Shown here: positions 35,054 through 45,561 of the stretch, in pieces
Layout of the letters: each line of letters opens with the position of its first letter
Numbering within the stretch: position 1 is the stretch's first letter
NCBI RefSeq assembly: GCF_000003855.2
Contig: NW_003101681.1
Coordinates: 4,569,359-4,633,358 of the forward strand
From: Blastomyces gilchristii SLH14081
Lineage: Eukaryota; Ascomycota; Eurotiomycetes; Onygenales; Ajellomycetaceae
Direction: 5' to 3'
Length of the DNA: 64,000 nucleotides
Program-made: the position numbers and the translations under genes
Notes under the pieces: generated by a model
The model's database searches: none
What the model was told of the DNA's origin: nothing
What the model saw: the letters and a program-made list of their open reading frames with translations, nothing else

Positions 35054-35559
35054 TCCTCTCTTACCAGATTCAGTCACGCTCACATGACCATGTTGTACAC
35101 CCTAGCTTCATGCAGATTAGCACATCACTAGTTTTCACAATCATGTAGCCTATCTCTGATTCAGCTAGTGTCCTGCATACACTCTCATCAAGAAACTTCC
35201 ACTATATTACACTACTTATTCACTAACTTTTCTCATTCTTCAATCATCTTCTTTATCATCATTATCATAAATATCATCATCTCATTCAAGATTTCTACTT
35301 CTTCTTCTGTTCTTATTCACTATCTGTTCATCTATCATATTGTACATGTTTCTGACAATGACTCTTCATTCTCACAACAAGTGTCATTGTAGTGCTCATA
35401 CTGAGCAGTTTGTTAGCAGTAAGTGTAACACATTGTGAAATGTGATCAGGACTTGTTTATCTCTAACAATCATCAGAACATATTATTATGAATGACACAT
35501 CTTCTTCATCTTCTTATATACTCTTAATCATTTTTTTCTTCTCAGCAGGCTTCTGATCA

Positions 35560-37036
35560 TATTTTCTGACATGATTTTGCTTAAACACAGATGCTGATAT
35601 ATTTGTTTTTATTCATGTAGAATCTTCACATATTGACAGATTCATATTCACTGATAATAGTAAACTCAATGTTGAATCATTGATCAAGAACTTGAAGAAT
35701 GCAATAATGAAGAAATTGTCTGTGTTATATGTAACTGAGTCTCTCATGTTCTCTTCTGCTCTCTCTGTTTCTTTCTCTGCTGCTCTCACTCAATCTTCTA
35801 CACCTGTCTCTGTGTCTGATTCTCCCGCTCTTACTACCTCTATTTCTGTGATCTCTACTCTCACTACTCCTGCCTCTTCTGATTCTGCTGTCTCTGCTTT
35901 TGTTACCAGCTCTTCTCATTTCAAGAAGATGTTGTATAGACTTAATAAATCACATTTCTCAGCATATACACTCCTGCTCTTCTTGCTAACTTCTAGAACA
36001 ATTTATTATATGAAGACTGTATATAACATGACTATCTGAAGCTCAGTCATGAACACTGATTATTATATTCATTTTAAATATTCATGATAAGATAATTATT
36101 CATTTATATCAGAGAATCACCTCTCTTCTCAACAGTGTTAAGATTGTAAGTTTTTTTCTTTTTCATCTTTTCTTTCTGACACTGATTTTCCTGTTTTTAG
36201 AGAAAATCATTATGAGTTTTATTATACACAAAGTTATGATATTCATAGATACTAAGAAACTTTTTATAACTATTAAATTCAATATTGCAGATATATTCAC
36301 TCTGATGAATATCTTCAGAATGATCAACCTGTATCAGTCTATTCTCTGATATTTATTATCTGACTTTGTGATACAGGTGAAGAATATCTGTGTTTTTGAG
36401 AATGAGAACACAGATATCATACTCTTTTACACTCACAGATATGAGGCTTGTATGTCTTGTCTGAAATGTTATTATAGAAATGAACTGTTCACACACTGTG
36501 TTCTGCTTCCTGTATTTTCTTATGTTTCTCTCTCTCTTTCTGAGAAGCCTCATGCATGTTGTAATTACATGTACAATTCTAAGATCAGCAGGTATTTATT
36601 TAATAATTGTTACCTCTGCTTTTGCAGTTTTATATACTAACAATAGTTCTTAGTTACTTCAGCATCAGAGATTATTTTAATTGAAGATGATAATATCACT
36701 GAGACTACTCTCTCTCACTCTTAAGCTTCTCTTATTACTTTCTCTTTCTTCTCTGCAGAGAAGATTGTGTGTACACTGAGTTATAAGCATTCAGCTTCAG
36801 ATGACTTTCATCATTATTCATTCAGTTCTGTGTCTTCTTCTTCTTCTATTTCTTCTACCTCTATTCTCTCTGCTCTGACTTCTGATTCTGCAGGTCTCAC
36901 ACTCTTCTTCAATTTTTCTATGTGTACATGTACACATTTCTATATTGGCATTTCAGCTAATCTTGTGATAAATGACATTAATGTTGTACACAGAGCAGTA
37001 GAGGAATCAGAGGCATATACAGTGTTGTTGTAAGAG
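35560..37036 (+). pseudogene. Antisense spliced gene in gypsy copy B
   Basis: Collinear with the antisense gene of copy A. Ser/Thr-rich exon near 35680-35910; GTAAGT donor near 36149; TTTTTAG acceptor at 36200; exon 36201 to about 36607 with VKNICVFENENTDIILFYTH and a partly eroded cysteine cluster (CLKCYYRN); TACTAAC branch point at 36635-36641; last exon to 37033. In the middle exon several Cys are changed to Tyr, as expected from G-to-A changes, while the splice signals survive. Confidence 0.62.
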
Positions 37037-37399
37037 TGACTTACAGCTCTTGAATTTCTTACAGATCTCAAGTTTTGAGATTTTCTTTGTTTTTTTTTGA
37101 TGTTTTTCAGGTGATGTGACATTGGAAATAGATTAAATATGTAGCATATGAAAATGAATGAAGTGTGTATGATAACATTTGTCTTTTACAGCTGATTCTT
37201 ATGATTGATAATCAATTCATTATCTCTTTTCTTTTCTTACACTTTTTCTTTATCTGCTAGCTACTACTCTTATACAATCTCTATATAATACAGTGTTCAG
37301 TGACTAGATTTGACAGCTTTCATCTTTTGTAATTCTGTCTCATGCATTATACTGTCTCTCTTTGCCTGCTTAGATCACTATAGTAAACAGCTCATTGAA

Positions 37400-40300
37400 A
37401 CTAACCTCATCTGATCTCTGAGTGTTCTCAGAGGTTGAGATGACTTGATCTCACATATCTGTGAATGTTTTAGATGCTTCATTCTCTGTTGTCTCTGCAA
37501 TTGAACTAGTGTAAACAGTTGAATTCAAATCTGAATTTCTTTTTCTTCTGTGACCTGACTCATATGCAAGTCTGCTGCTTTGAGACTGCTCTCTGCTATA
37601 TTACATCTGCTGTCTGCAGCATGTTATTGTATGATCAGCTACAGTCTCATCACTTATAAAAGTGTAGTATTCACCTGATTTCTTCATTGCTTCTCATTCT
37701 TTTCTTATAATTATGAAAAGATCAGAATAAGTAAGATCATCTGATTCATAAGTGTCTATGATTTCTCTTACTTTGCAAGACTTTTCAATTATAAGTCTCT
37801 TCTTTTTCAATACTGATAATAGTGCTGTGAATAATTATAATTCACTCAGATCTTGCATCTTTACTTTCACAAGTTATGAATCATTTATTAAGTTGTGTAA
37901 GACTCATTCCTCTGATTCTTTCAATGTGTATGTTCTCAGAGAATGTGATTTGAGTATTTTATATAGCTTAAATCATCTAGATTGAAACTTCTCAGAACTC
38001 TCATTGTATATGAGAACTCACATTTTCATCTTGAGACTCAATTTCTTAACTAGTGAGTCTTGTATTCTTTTTGATTGAATTGCTTAATTCAGAAGTAACT
38101 TGTTAGCTTTTGCATGTGTGTGACTGATCTCTTTCAATCTTAGTTTCACATCTGTGACTGTTGTGTCTGCAACTGCTGTTTTCTCTCTTCTCTCTTTCAA
38201 AACATTCTCTGAGATGTGCGGATGCAATTCATACAACAGGTAGAATAGTAAATGCTTGAAGACTGCATGCTGTCAAATTCATATGATTAATAGTGCCTGC
38301 CTGAGATATTCATCTCATAGTCTTGTAGGCTTGCTCACTAGATATTTTATCAGTATATTGCTCAAGATTTCATTCAAGCATTTCATCTTCTCATTCATTC
38401 ACAGATGATATAATGTTGTTCTATGATGTCTTGTCTGTAACTGGCTCATGAAATGCCTCACTGCTCCTTCTATGAGATTCACATCATTATCAGTTAGAAT
38501 CTTGTGCAGTATTTCATAGTTGACATAGATCTCATCATGTAGAAACTTCACTATCACCTTCTCTATTGCCTCTGAAACTGCTTTCATGACTGGCCAGTCA
38601 GTAGTGTAATCAATAGCAGTGATTATTCATCAATTTTCATTTGATGTTCATGACAATATGTCTATGAGATTCACTCTTCATTGTTTAAATGATTGTATCA
38701 TACACTTCATCTGATGTTATACTTTCTTATGTTCTAACCCTTTCTTAGATTCTTTCACAACCTGATAATTCAGGCACTCATGAGCATACATCTGAATGTT
38801 CTCAGCCATGCTTGACCAGTATACTCTTGATTTGAGTACACTCATGAGTTCAGGGCTTTCTAAGTGACTGAATTCCTTGTGTATGTGAGTTATCAAGTCA
38901 CATCTAAATAAATGTTCTAGATAGAGAGCTTCTGCATATTCTAGATCACAGTAAAGCACAATATTGTTTTTCAATTTTCTCAGCTTGAAGTTCAGAAGCA
39001 TCTCTTCTACTACTCTCATGAGACACTTATCATCTGATATCTTGCTATTCTTCAAGTAAGAGATTATTGTATTCACTCATTCTGATTCCTTGCACTCTCT
39101 CAGTGTGTTTAATACAAACTTTTCTTATGCCTGGTTTGCAGAATCCTCACTTATGAAATCAGGTCTGTGACTGATTGTATCAGGCATTACAGTGTCTGAT
39201 CTCTTTCAGTATTTAATATGAAGATTGTACACTTGAAACTCTGAGATTCAATGTACTAAGTGTTTGAAAGGTTTTGTTATTAATTATAGATAGATAAGGC
39301 TTTTATAATTCATGATCACTGTTGTCATATGTCTGTTGTCAATATATCTATTTCACAATGTCAGCATATGCTTAATCACTAGCAATTTCTTTTCATACAC
39401 TGAGTAATTGAGCTCAGTGTCTGATAGTTTTCTATCATTATACATCATCAGATGCAGCTTGTCATTCTTACTCATCTGTAGAAGAGCATCTCTGATAGCT
39501 CATTTAAATGCATTCATCTCAATGTAGAAAGATTTATCACAATCTGATTGAATAAGCACTGAGAATATTATTACATATTCTCTCAGTGTGAGAAAAGCCT
39601 CTTCACACACAGCATTTCAGATGATTGAATAAAACTTCTTCTTTTGTAGATTTATATCTGTTTCTCTTAAGAGATCTGAGAGTAATACAGATATTTATAT
39701 GAAATCCTTGATGAATCTGCAGTAATATGAGACTAACTCAAGAAACTGTTGTATATAATATACATTTCTCAGTCACAGTTAATTTACTATGACATTCAAT
39801 TTCTCTGAGATGAGGTGTATACAGTTATCACTCACTACATATTCTATGAACTTCAACTCTTTCATTTCAAACACACATTTTATCAGTTTAATATAGAGCT
39901 TATGCTCTGTCAGAGTTGTAAGCACTTCATTGAAATGCTTCAGATATTTATTATATGAGTTTGAAAAGACTAGAATGTCATCAAGATATATGAGGCATGA
40001 GGTTTCATTCTGTTTATAAAGAATCATATTCATCATTGTTTAAAAGATGATAGACACATTTGTTAGACTGAATAGTATTACTAGAAATTCAAACTTCTCT
40101 CATTGTATATTAAATACAGTTTACAGAGTTGACAGTTCATCTACACAGATCTACTAGTATTCTGAGAGAAGATTGATCTTCAATAGATATCAGGCATTTT
40201 CAACTATATTCAACTGTTGTTGAATCTATGATAGTGAATATTCATTCTTGATCATAAGCTTATTAAGTGCTTAATAATTGATACACATTCATCACTTCTC

Positions 40301-40930
40301 ACTCACCTTTTTCATAAATAGAACTGAAAAGCCTCACGCGCTTGATGAGAGTTGTATGAGATCATATTCTAGAAGGTCTGTGATCTGATACTTCTGTTCT
40401 TCAAGATGCATTTGTGATAGAGAGTATGCATTCTGATTGACTGGTTTCATGTCCTCTGTGTCAATCTCATGTACAAATTCTTGTTCTGACAGCAATTCTG
40501 ATGAAAGATCTGTTCAGAAGATCTTTTCATGCTTCTTCAGAAGCTTCTTCATACACTTATTCTCCTGTATATTCTTTATCTTGGTTTTCTCCACTTTCAG
40601 GTTCTGTATGACATACAGAATGCTTTCAGATGAGATCTTGTGAATCATTCTCTTTACTTATTGATGCATAAGCAGATTTAATCCTTCTATATCAGAGATG
40701 TGAAATGTTCTTCTCATATCAGTTGATAGAATTGTATGAATCATTTTCTTTCTATCAGTCAACTGCATATGATATGTACATCATTGAATCTGCAAATTGA
40801 ACCTTTAAAATCAATCAAGTCTGAGAATAAGATCATATTTCACATTCTGCAACTCTCACACTCAAATATAGCAAGACTATTCTCTGAAGTACAAGAGAAC
40901 TCTTACTCTTACAGATGATATCAAATATCA
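37400..40930 (-). pseudogene. Gypsy copy B pol
   Basis: Minus-strand frames sharing one phase: integrase core (38399-38587), integrase zinc-binding part (38717-39076) and RT (39779-40036, with YLDDILVFSNSYNK intact). Copy B keeps the catalytic Asp pair of RT that copy A has lost, but more stops lie elsewhere. It is non-functional. Confidence 0.83.
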
Positions 40931-40999
40931 GTTATCAGATAATCTTATGTATCAGAGATTCTTCACTCAGTGAACCTCTTTCAGTCTTCAAATTATATA

Positions 41000-42560
41000 A
41001 TTATCAATATATTGTGTAGAAGCTTCTGTGTCTGCTAACACTTTTACAGCCATCTCTCAATTCTTACTCAAGTGTCTCTTATACATTAACATTTCAGACC
41101 TCAAGACATTGAGATGAGTATTCACTTCATCATTCTCATCTGCATCTCATTCAGAAGCCTGCTTTCTCTTGATATTCATAGAATTCAAAGAATCATCTAA
41201 TGTGAGTATCTCTTTCACTTTGAAGACTTTTCATAGAATATCAGTGAGTGTCTCTGAGCTCACTGATTCTGCTAGTTTTTTAACTCTCTTACTTCTCTTA
41301 ACTATGTATACTGTGTGTAATCTTTTATATCATGATTTTAGCATTCACAGTTGAAACAAGCTTGATACTCACAATATCAAGATTTTCACTCAGAGAATCT
41401 CTTTTTCAGAGAATTCAGTGCTTTAGCAATAACATTCAGATCTAGATTCATCATATTCAGATGTGTGACTTGTATTATAGAAGTCTGATTATCTGTTCTC
41501 TGCTGAGATATACTCAATTGCAGTATTTTCTGTTACAATTGACTTACTTATTTCTGTATGATAAGAATGTTATATGCTTCTTTCATCATGTCTGATTATG
41601 AGGTTAAGCATTTCTATTCTGCTCTCAACTCAGATGTAAGACTATGAATGAAGATCTGTAAACAGAAAGATGTTGAAAGCTCTTCATTTAATACAAGATA
41701 GTATAAGCTAAAGTGTGTGAAGTATAATGTAAGATTACTCACTTGTCTACACTTAGTAAAGTGTTTGTAACACTTATCTCACATGTTCATTTTCTCAAAG
41801 TTATGCAAGATTCATTTGAAAAACTCATTTCATATTCATAGAAATGAATATCACTCTGAGTCTGTGAGATTCATCTTTTTATCAGTCATTTATAATGACT
41901 TCACTTTTCTGTGTAGAAACACAGCAGATCTTAAGACTTGTTAAAATTTCATTGACTGTCTGTCTGTGAGTTTATATTCAATTCAATAATATAATCACAT
42001 CTGACTTAGCCAGCTGATTGCAGCATTATTTTTTCAGTCATTATTGAAGCTTGATAGCTTCAGCAGATCTTCTGACTTAATATATTTCATGCTTGAATTC
42101 TTATTCTGCACAGTGATCTTCAATGATGTATACACTTCTGAAGAGATTATGAATGATTATGATGAAATCTTCAGATTCAGTGTAGTTGTCTATCTATATA
42201 AATGTTTAATCTCTTACTGCAGATCTAAGATCTGGTTTTCTCTATTCTTATTAATGATGATGATTGTATCAGTGAAGCTCTTCATAGTAAATACTTAATC
42301 TGCAGTGAATGTCAATTATTGTTTGACTTTCATCTCAGCCTGTCACTGCATACACAAGGCCTCAATCTCATTTAGAATTCTCATACATGTACAGAGCTTC
42401 AATTTCAGTTTAGTAGTTTCAGTTACTTTTCTTACTACTTTAAGTAAACTCTCTGAGAGGTTCTGCATATCTTTCAGTTCAGATAGTAGAGAAGAGTGTT
42501 ATTTATATTGACTAGAAAAGATCTTCATTTCAGTGTTTTCTCATTGATTATACAATGTCT
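41000..42560 (-). pseudogene. Gypsy copy B gag
   Basis: Collinear with gag of copy A, including the zinc knuckle at about 41321-41366 on the minus strand. No long open minus-strand frame remains; apparent plus-strand frames here (42044-42298, 42305-42511) are antisense shadows. Confidence 0.65.
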
Positions 42561-42930
42561 ATCATTATATTACTGTATTGTTATATGATTTCTATTATCA
42601 TTATACAACTTCAGTAATGACCACTCTCTTCTCTCTTTTTATCCTTCTTTTGAGTAGGGAGCAGACTTCTTTGAATCTGGTTCACTGCTCTCATCTCTTT
42701 TCTTACATCTCATTCATTCGCATACATGGCATTTGTCTGAGTATGAAGTTTTCCTCTAACAAGTGAAGCAGCATCAATTGAATACTCTTTTACTCATCAC
42801 TTTTCATACACTATCTTTTAAGACATTCTAGAACCACACTGACATGATAACTACAAATTGCTTCATAGATGAAATTATCATGCTCTGAAGAAGCCTGCAC
42901 TTCTCACTGGTTTTTAGACATGCTATCAGA

Positions 42931-43097
42931 TGTGATTCAAAGGTTGCTTAAGTCAGCATACAATTACAGGCGTACACCGGCTTCTTATATACTGTACACT
43001 AAATTAATTGGTGGCCGCTATGGCCCCTTTACATTCGTAAGCAAGTTCGGAAGCGGCCGCGTTATTATCCGGCGGTCGTACGTTCTTCCGAACCACA
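42931..43097 (-). repeat. Gypsy copy B 5' LTR
   Basis: Right (outer) end keeps CCGGCGGTCGTACGTTC; left (inner) end is mutated (AGTCAGCATACAATTACAGG). Followed by TSD GATT. Confidence 0.92.
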
Positions 43098-43101
43098 GAT
43101 T

Positions 43102-44519
43102 CTCTTTTAAAATCACACAAGAATGCTATGAATAGATCAGAGATGATAGAAGATTATTAAAAGAAATTAATATAATATGAAATATCTGATCTTGAGAGAT
43201 ACAAGATCTGAATACTTATTTCATATTCTGATATCTTATATAATAAATCAGTGATATCTGATTACTGAGTATTTATTGAAAAGAACTGCTCTGATAATTT
43301 CAATACTGATGAGAATAATATATTATAAAAATCTCAATAAGTTGTATATAATAACTGATTAAAGAAAGACACTTATTAGAAGACTTACACTTCTGTAATT
43401 ATAAATATAATAAATCAAATGATGTTTATAATTACTGTAAAGCATGATTGAATTCTATAGTAAGTGAATATAGTAATGATATATCTATATAATAGATTAG
43501 AGAAAACAGTCTATATAAGATAACTTATAGATTTTAAATAAGAAACTCAGTGTATACTTATCTATACAGTTAAAGAATCTCTATATAAATTGAATTCAGC
43601 TGTTAAAATATAATATGACTACTTGACAACTATACTGTAAGAAAATGACTTCAGTCTGAGTTCTTATAATTCTGCTCTTTGAAAGTATTCAGTCTGAAAA
43701 CATCTGTATATAATCATATATATTGATAATCTTTATATCTTTGCAGATGCTCTGAAGAATGCTGATTGACTTATTAATATTTTACAGTAAAAACTAGAGA
43801 TCAAAGACTTAAAGAAACTCATAAAATATCTAGAAATGAAAGTGAAATATATAAAGAGTGAAGTTAAATTAATACTCTGACATTATATTAATGAATTGAT
43901 AGAAGATTTTTATCTAGATAATATAACTGCTATTTATACACTTATAAATGAAAATCTACATTTAGATGACTCTCTTATTTCTGAAAAAGAAAGCAGTTTT
44001 ACAAAGTAATAATTTCAGTATAATATTGAGTGTCTGTAATACTTAGCTATCAAGCTGCAGCTGAATATCATCTGTGCAGTATCTCTACTAGTACAGAAGA
44101 ACACTGCTCTCATCTCTAAAACATGAAAGACTCTATTACATATTATTTAATATTTGAAAGAAATACACAAGATTGACATATTCTATATAAAGAATAATGA
44201 TGAGAGATCTGAGAATGAATTCCTGAATATAACATATATATCAGTCAGATATACAAATTTCAATTGAGTTAGTCTGTTAAATAATGATTGTAAATCTACA
44301 TTCAGTTACATCTTTAAATTGAGAAACATGCTGATTTTATAGCAATTAAGCAAGCAACTCTGTGTATTCTTAAGCTCTAATGAGGCTGAATACATAGCAT
44401 TGAGTGAAGCTGTATGTAAAGTAATATAGTTGAGAAGTATAATAATGAATCTGAGCTTTATTGAAACAGAAGACTCTCTGCCAATCAAGATAGATAATAA
44501 GAAGATGATTGATCTTGTC
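43102..44519 (+). pseudogene. Copia reverse transcriptase and RNase H, decayed
   Basis: Continues the copia frame after gypsy copy B. Recognisable parts: the RT palm region near 43722 (IDNLYIFADALKNAD, ancestral YVDD-like), EIKDLKKLIKYLEMKVKYIK at about 43797 (the mkDLG...yLGm motif) and the RNase H segment SSNEAEYIALSEAV at about 44371, where the copia family has SEAEY. Phase agrees with ATG 17329 once insertions are discounted. Confidence 0.85.
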
Positions 44520-45025
44520 TAGACTGACCGTGTGACCGTGTCTGGGACCAGAACCAGATTTTTTGATAGTTTCATTACCAATTCGACCGATCTCATTACA
44601 CGGTTTTAACATTCAATAGTAGTCCCATACTGTCCCAGTGGGACTTACTGTCTACTCTTGTCACATTTTCCAAATGGGACCATGATTTCCACTTCTCAAT
44701 TTAAATTATTTTTATTGCTTTAAATGACTTTAAATCTCATTTGAGTGTTACCAAAAAGTGTTACTTTTTAAAAAATTAAAAATAGTCTAAAAAAAACCTT
44801 AAAATGTCTAAAAATAGTAACTTTATGCTAAGAATGAGACTAAATGAGACCAAATGGGATCACTTTCTCATTTTTTTCAAGTCATGGTTCCATTTTAAGA
44901 TCTCATATATGGTCACTTTGCATGTTTTTTTAATGACTAGTCCCAGCGGGATTCACGCCAAGAAATGTATGAGACCAGACCAAATGGGACCAAACGTGAA
45001 ATTCATGGTCCTGGCGGCCAGTCTA
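44520..45025 (-). mobile_element. hAT-type MITE, copy 2 (inverted)
   Basis: 506 bp, ends TAGACTGACCG and GGCCAGTCTA, TSD ATCTTGTC (44512-44519 and 45026-45033). It is an inverted copy of the element at 18763 with the same length. It keeps many GGGACC and CG sites that copy 1 has lost, so comparing the two reads out the mutation spectrum directly. A 78-codon frame inside (44804-45040) runs out of the element and is not a gene. Confidence 0.92.
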
Positions 45026-45033
45026 ATCTTGTC

Positions 45034-45258
45034 ACAGTGACTGCAATCACTGTGAGAAGTAAGCATATTAACACTCAATTTCATTACACTCACAGTCAGT
45101 TGAACAATGATATAATCTCAATTGATTACATCTCAACTGAAGAAATAGTAGCAGATGAATTGACTAAACTCTTGAACATAATTGCATTTCATCAATTTCT
45201 TGATTTACTAGGTTTTACAGGTGAAGAGAGACAGAATACACAAACTCAATGCAGGTAG
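45034..45258 (+). pseudogene. Copia polyprotein C-terminus
   Basis: Encodes RSKHINTQFHYTHSQLNN and ISTEEIVADELTKLL, the conserved end of copia RNase H (RTKHI..., AD.LTK). The stop codon is TAG at 45256-45258. This part is nearly intact, unlike the centre of the element. The ungapped frame from 17329 to here is 4620 bases. Confidence 0.9.
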
Positions 45259-45350
45259 CATGATTTGGATGGATTTGAGGATGGCATAGCTAGATTTGCA
45301 AGAGATGATTGATTCTTTATTATGGTGTTTGTGATCTCACATGGCGATGC

Positions 45351-45359
45351 GAGAGGGGG
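45351..45359 (+). promoter_or_regulatory. Copia polypurine tract
   Basis: GAGAGGGGG directly abuts the 3' LTR and would prime plus-strand DNA synthesis. Confidence 0.88.
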
Positions 45360-45477
45360 TGTAGCATCCGCCCTAGTGGCGTTGCCGTAGCGACCGCTCC
45401 GCCTACACGTGATCTCATATGTAATATATATATAGCTAGCTCTTCCTACACGAATACAACGGATTAACCATCCCACA
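45360..45477 (+). repeat. Copia 3' LTR
   Basis: 118 bp, TG...CA ends, followed by TSD GTTCT. It keeps all CG sites shared with the 5' LTR plus the two that the 5' LTR has lost. Confidence 0.96.
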
Positions 45478-45483
45478 GTTCTT

Positions 45484-45561
45484 TAGGCTACTGGGGCAAA
45501 AGAGCTCAGTCACCACCAGCGCTGCTGGTAGAAGGGCCGATCAACCCCCGGGACCCTCAAC
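45484..45561 (+). repeat. 78-bp dispersed repeat, copy 1
   Basis: Begins TAGGCTACTGGGGC and ends GGGACCCTCAAC, one base after the copia TSD. An inverted copy lies at 56490-56567; the two differ by a 2-base gain (CGC versus CGCAC), a 2-base loss in a C run and one substitution. An internal hairpin (CCAGC...GCTGG) is present. It may be the end of a non-LTR or other retroposon; I cannot classify it. Confidence 0.8.

Larger units (their letters stand above)
34887..43097 (-). mobile_element. Ty3/gypsy element with antisense gene, copy B
   Basis: 8211 bp, same orientation and gene order as copy A. LTRs are 167 bp (34887-35053 and 42931-43097), 16 bp shorter than in copy A, with different middle sequence, so the two are subfamilies. 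TSD GATT at 34883-34886 and 43098-43101. It is inserted in copia between the integrase and RT parts. It is collinear with copy A over its whole length and somewhat more AT-rich. Confidence 0.95.
16975..45477 (+). mobile_element. Ty1/copia LTR retrotransposon, host of the nest
   Basis: The outermost element spans 28503 bases. It has 118 bp LTRs starting TGTAGC and ending CCCACA, a 5-bp TSD GTTCT on both sides (16970-16974 and 45478-45482), a primer-binding site after the 5' LTR and a purine tract before the 3' LTR. Inside lie two MITEs, one chromovirus (with its own nested gypsy) and one further gypsy. Taking these out with one copy of each TSD leaves 5193 bp. In the result, the gag zinc knuckle, protease, integrase, reverse transcriptase and RNase H all sit in one reading frame in copia order (integrase before RT). 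The coding part is destroyed by GC-to-AT transitions, so it cannot move by itself. Confidence 0.96.

Noticed and set aside
44804..45040. 78-codon frame in MITE copy 2
   Set aside because: It crosses the MITE border into copia sequence and has no transposase motif.
16975..45477. Centromere or AT-rich isochore without element structure
   Set aside because: Every AT-rich block can be assigned to a bounded element with LTRs or TIRs and a TSD.
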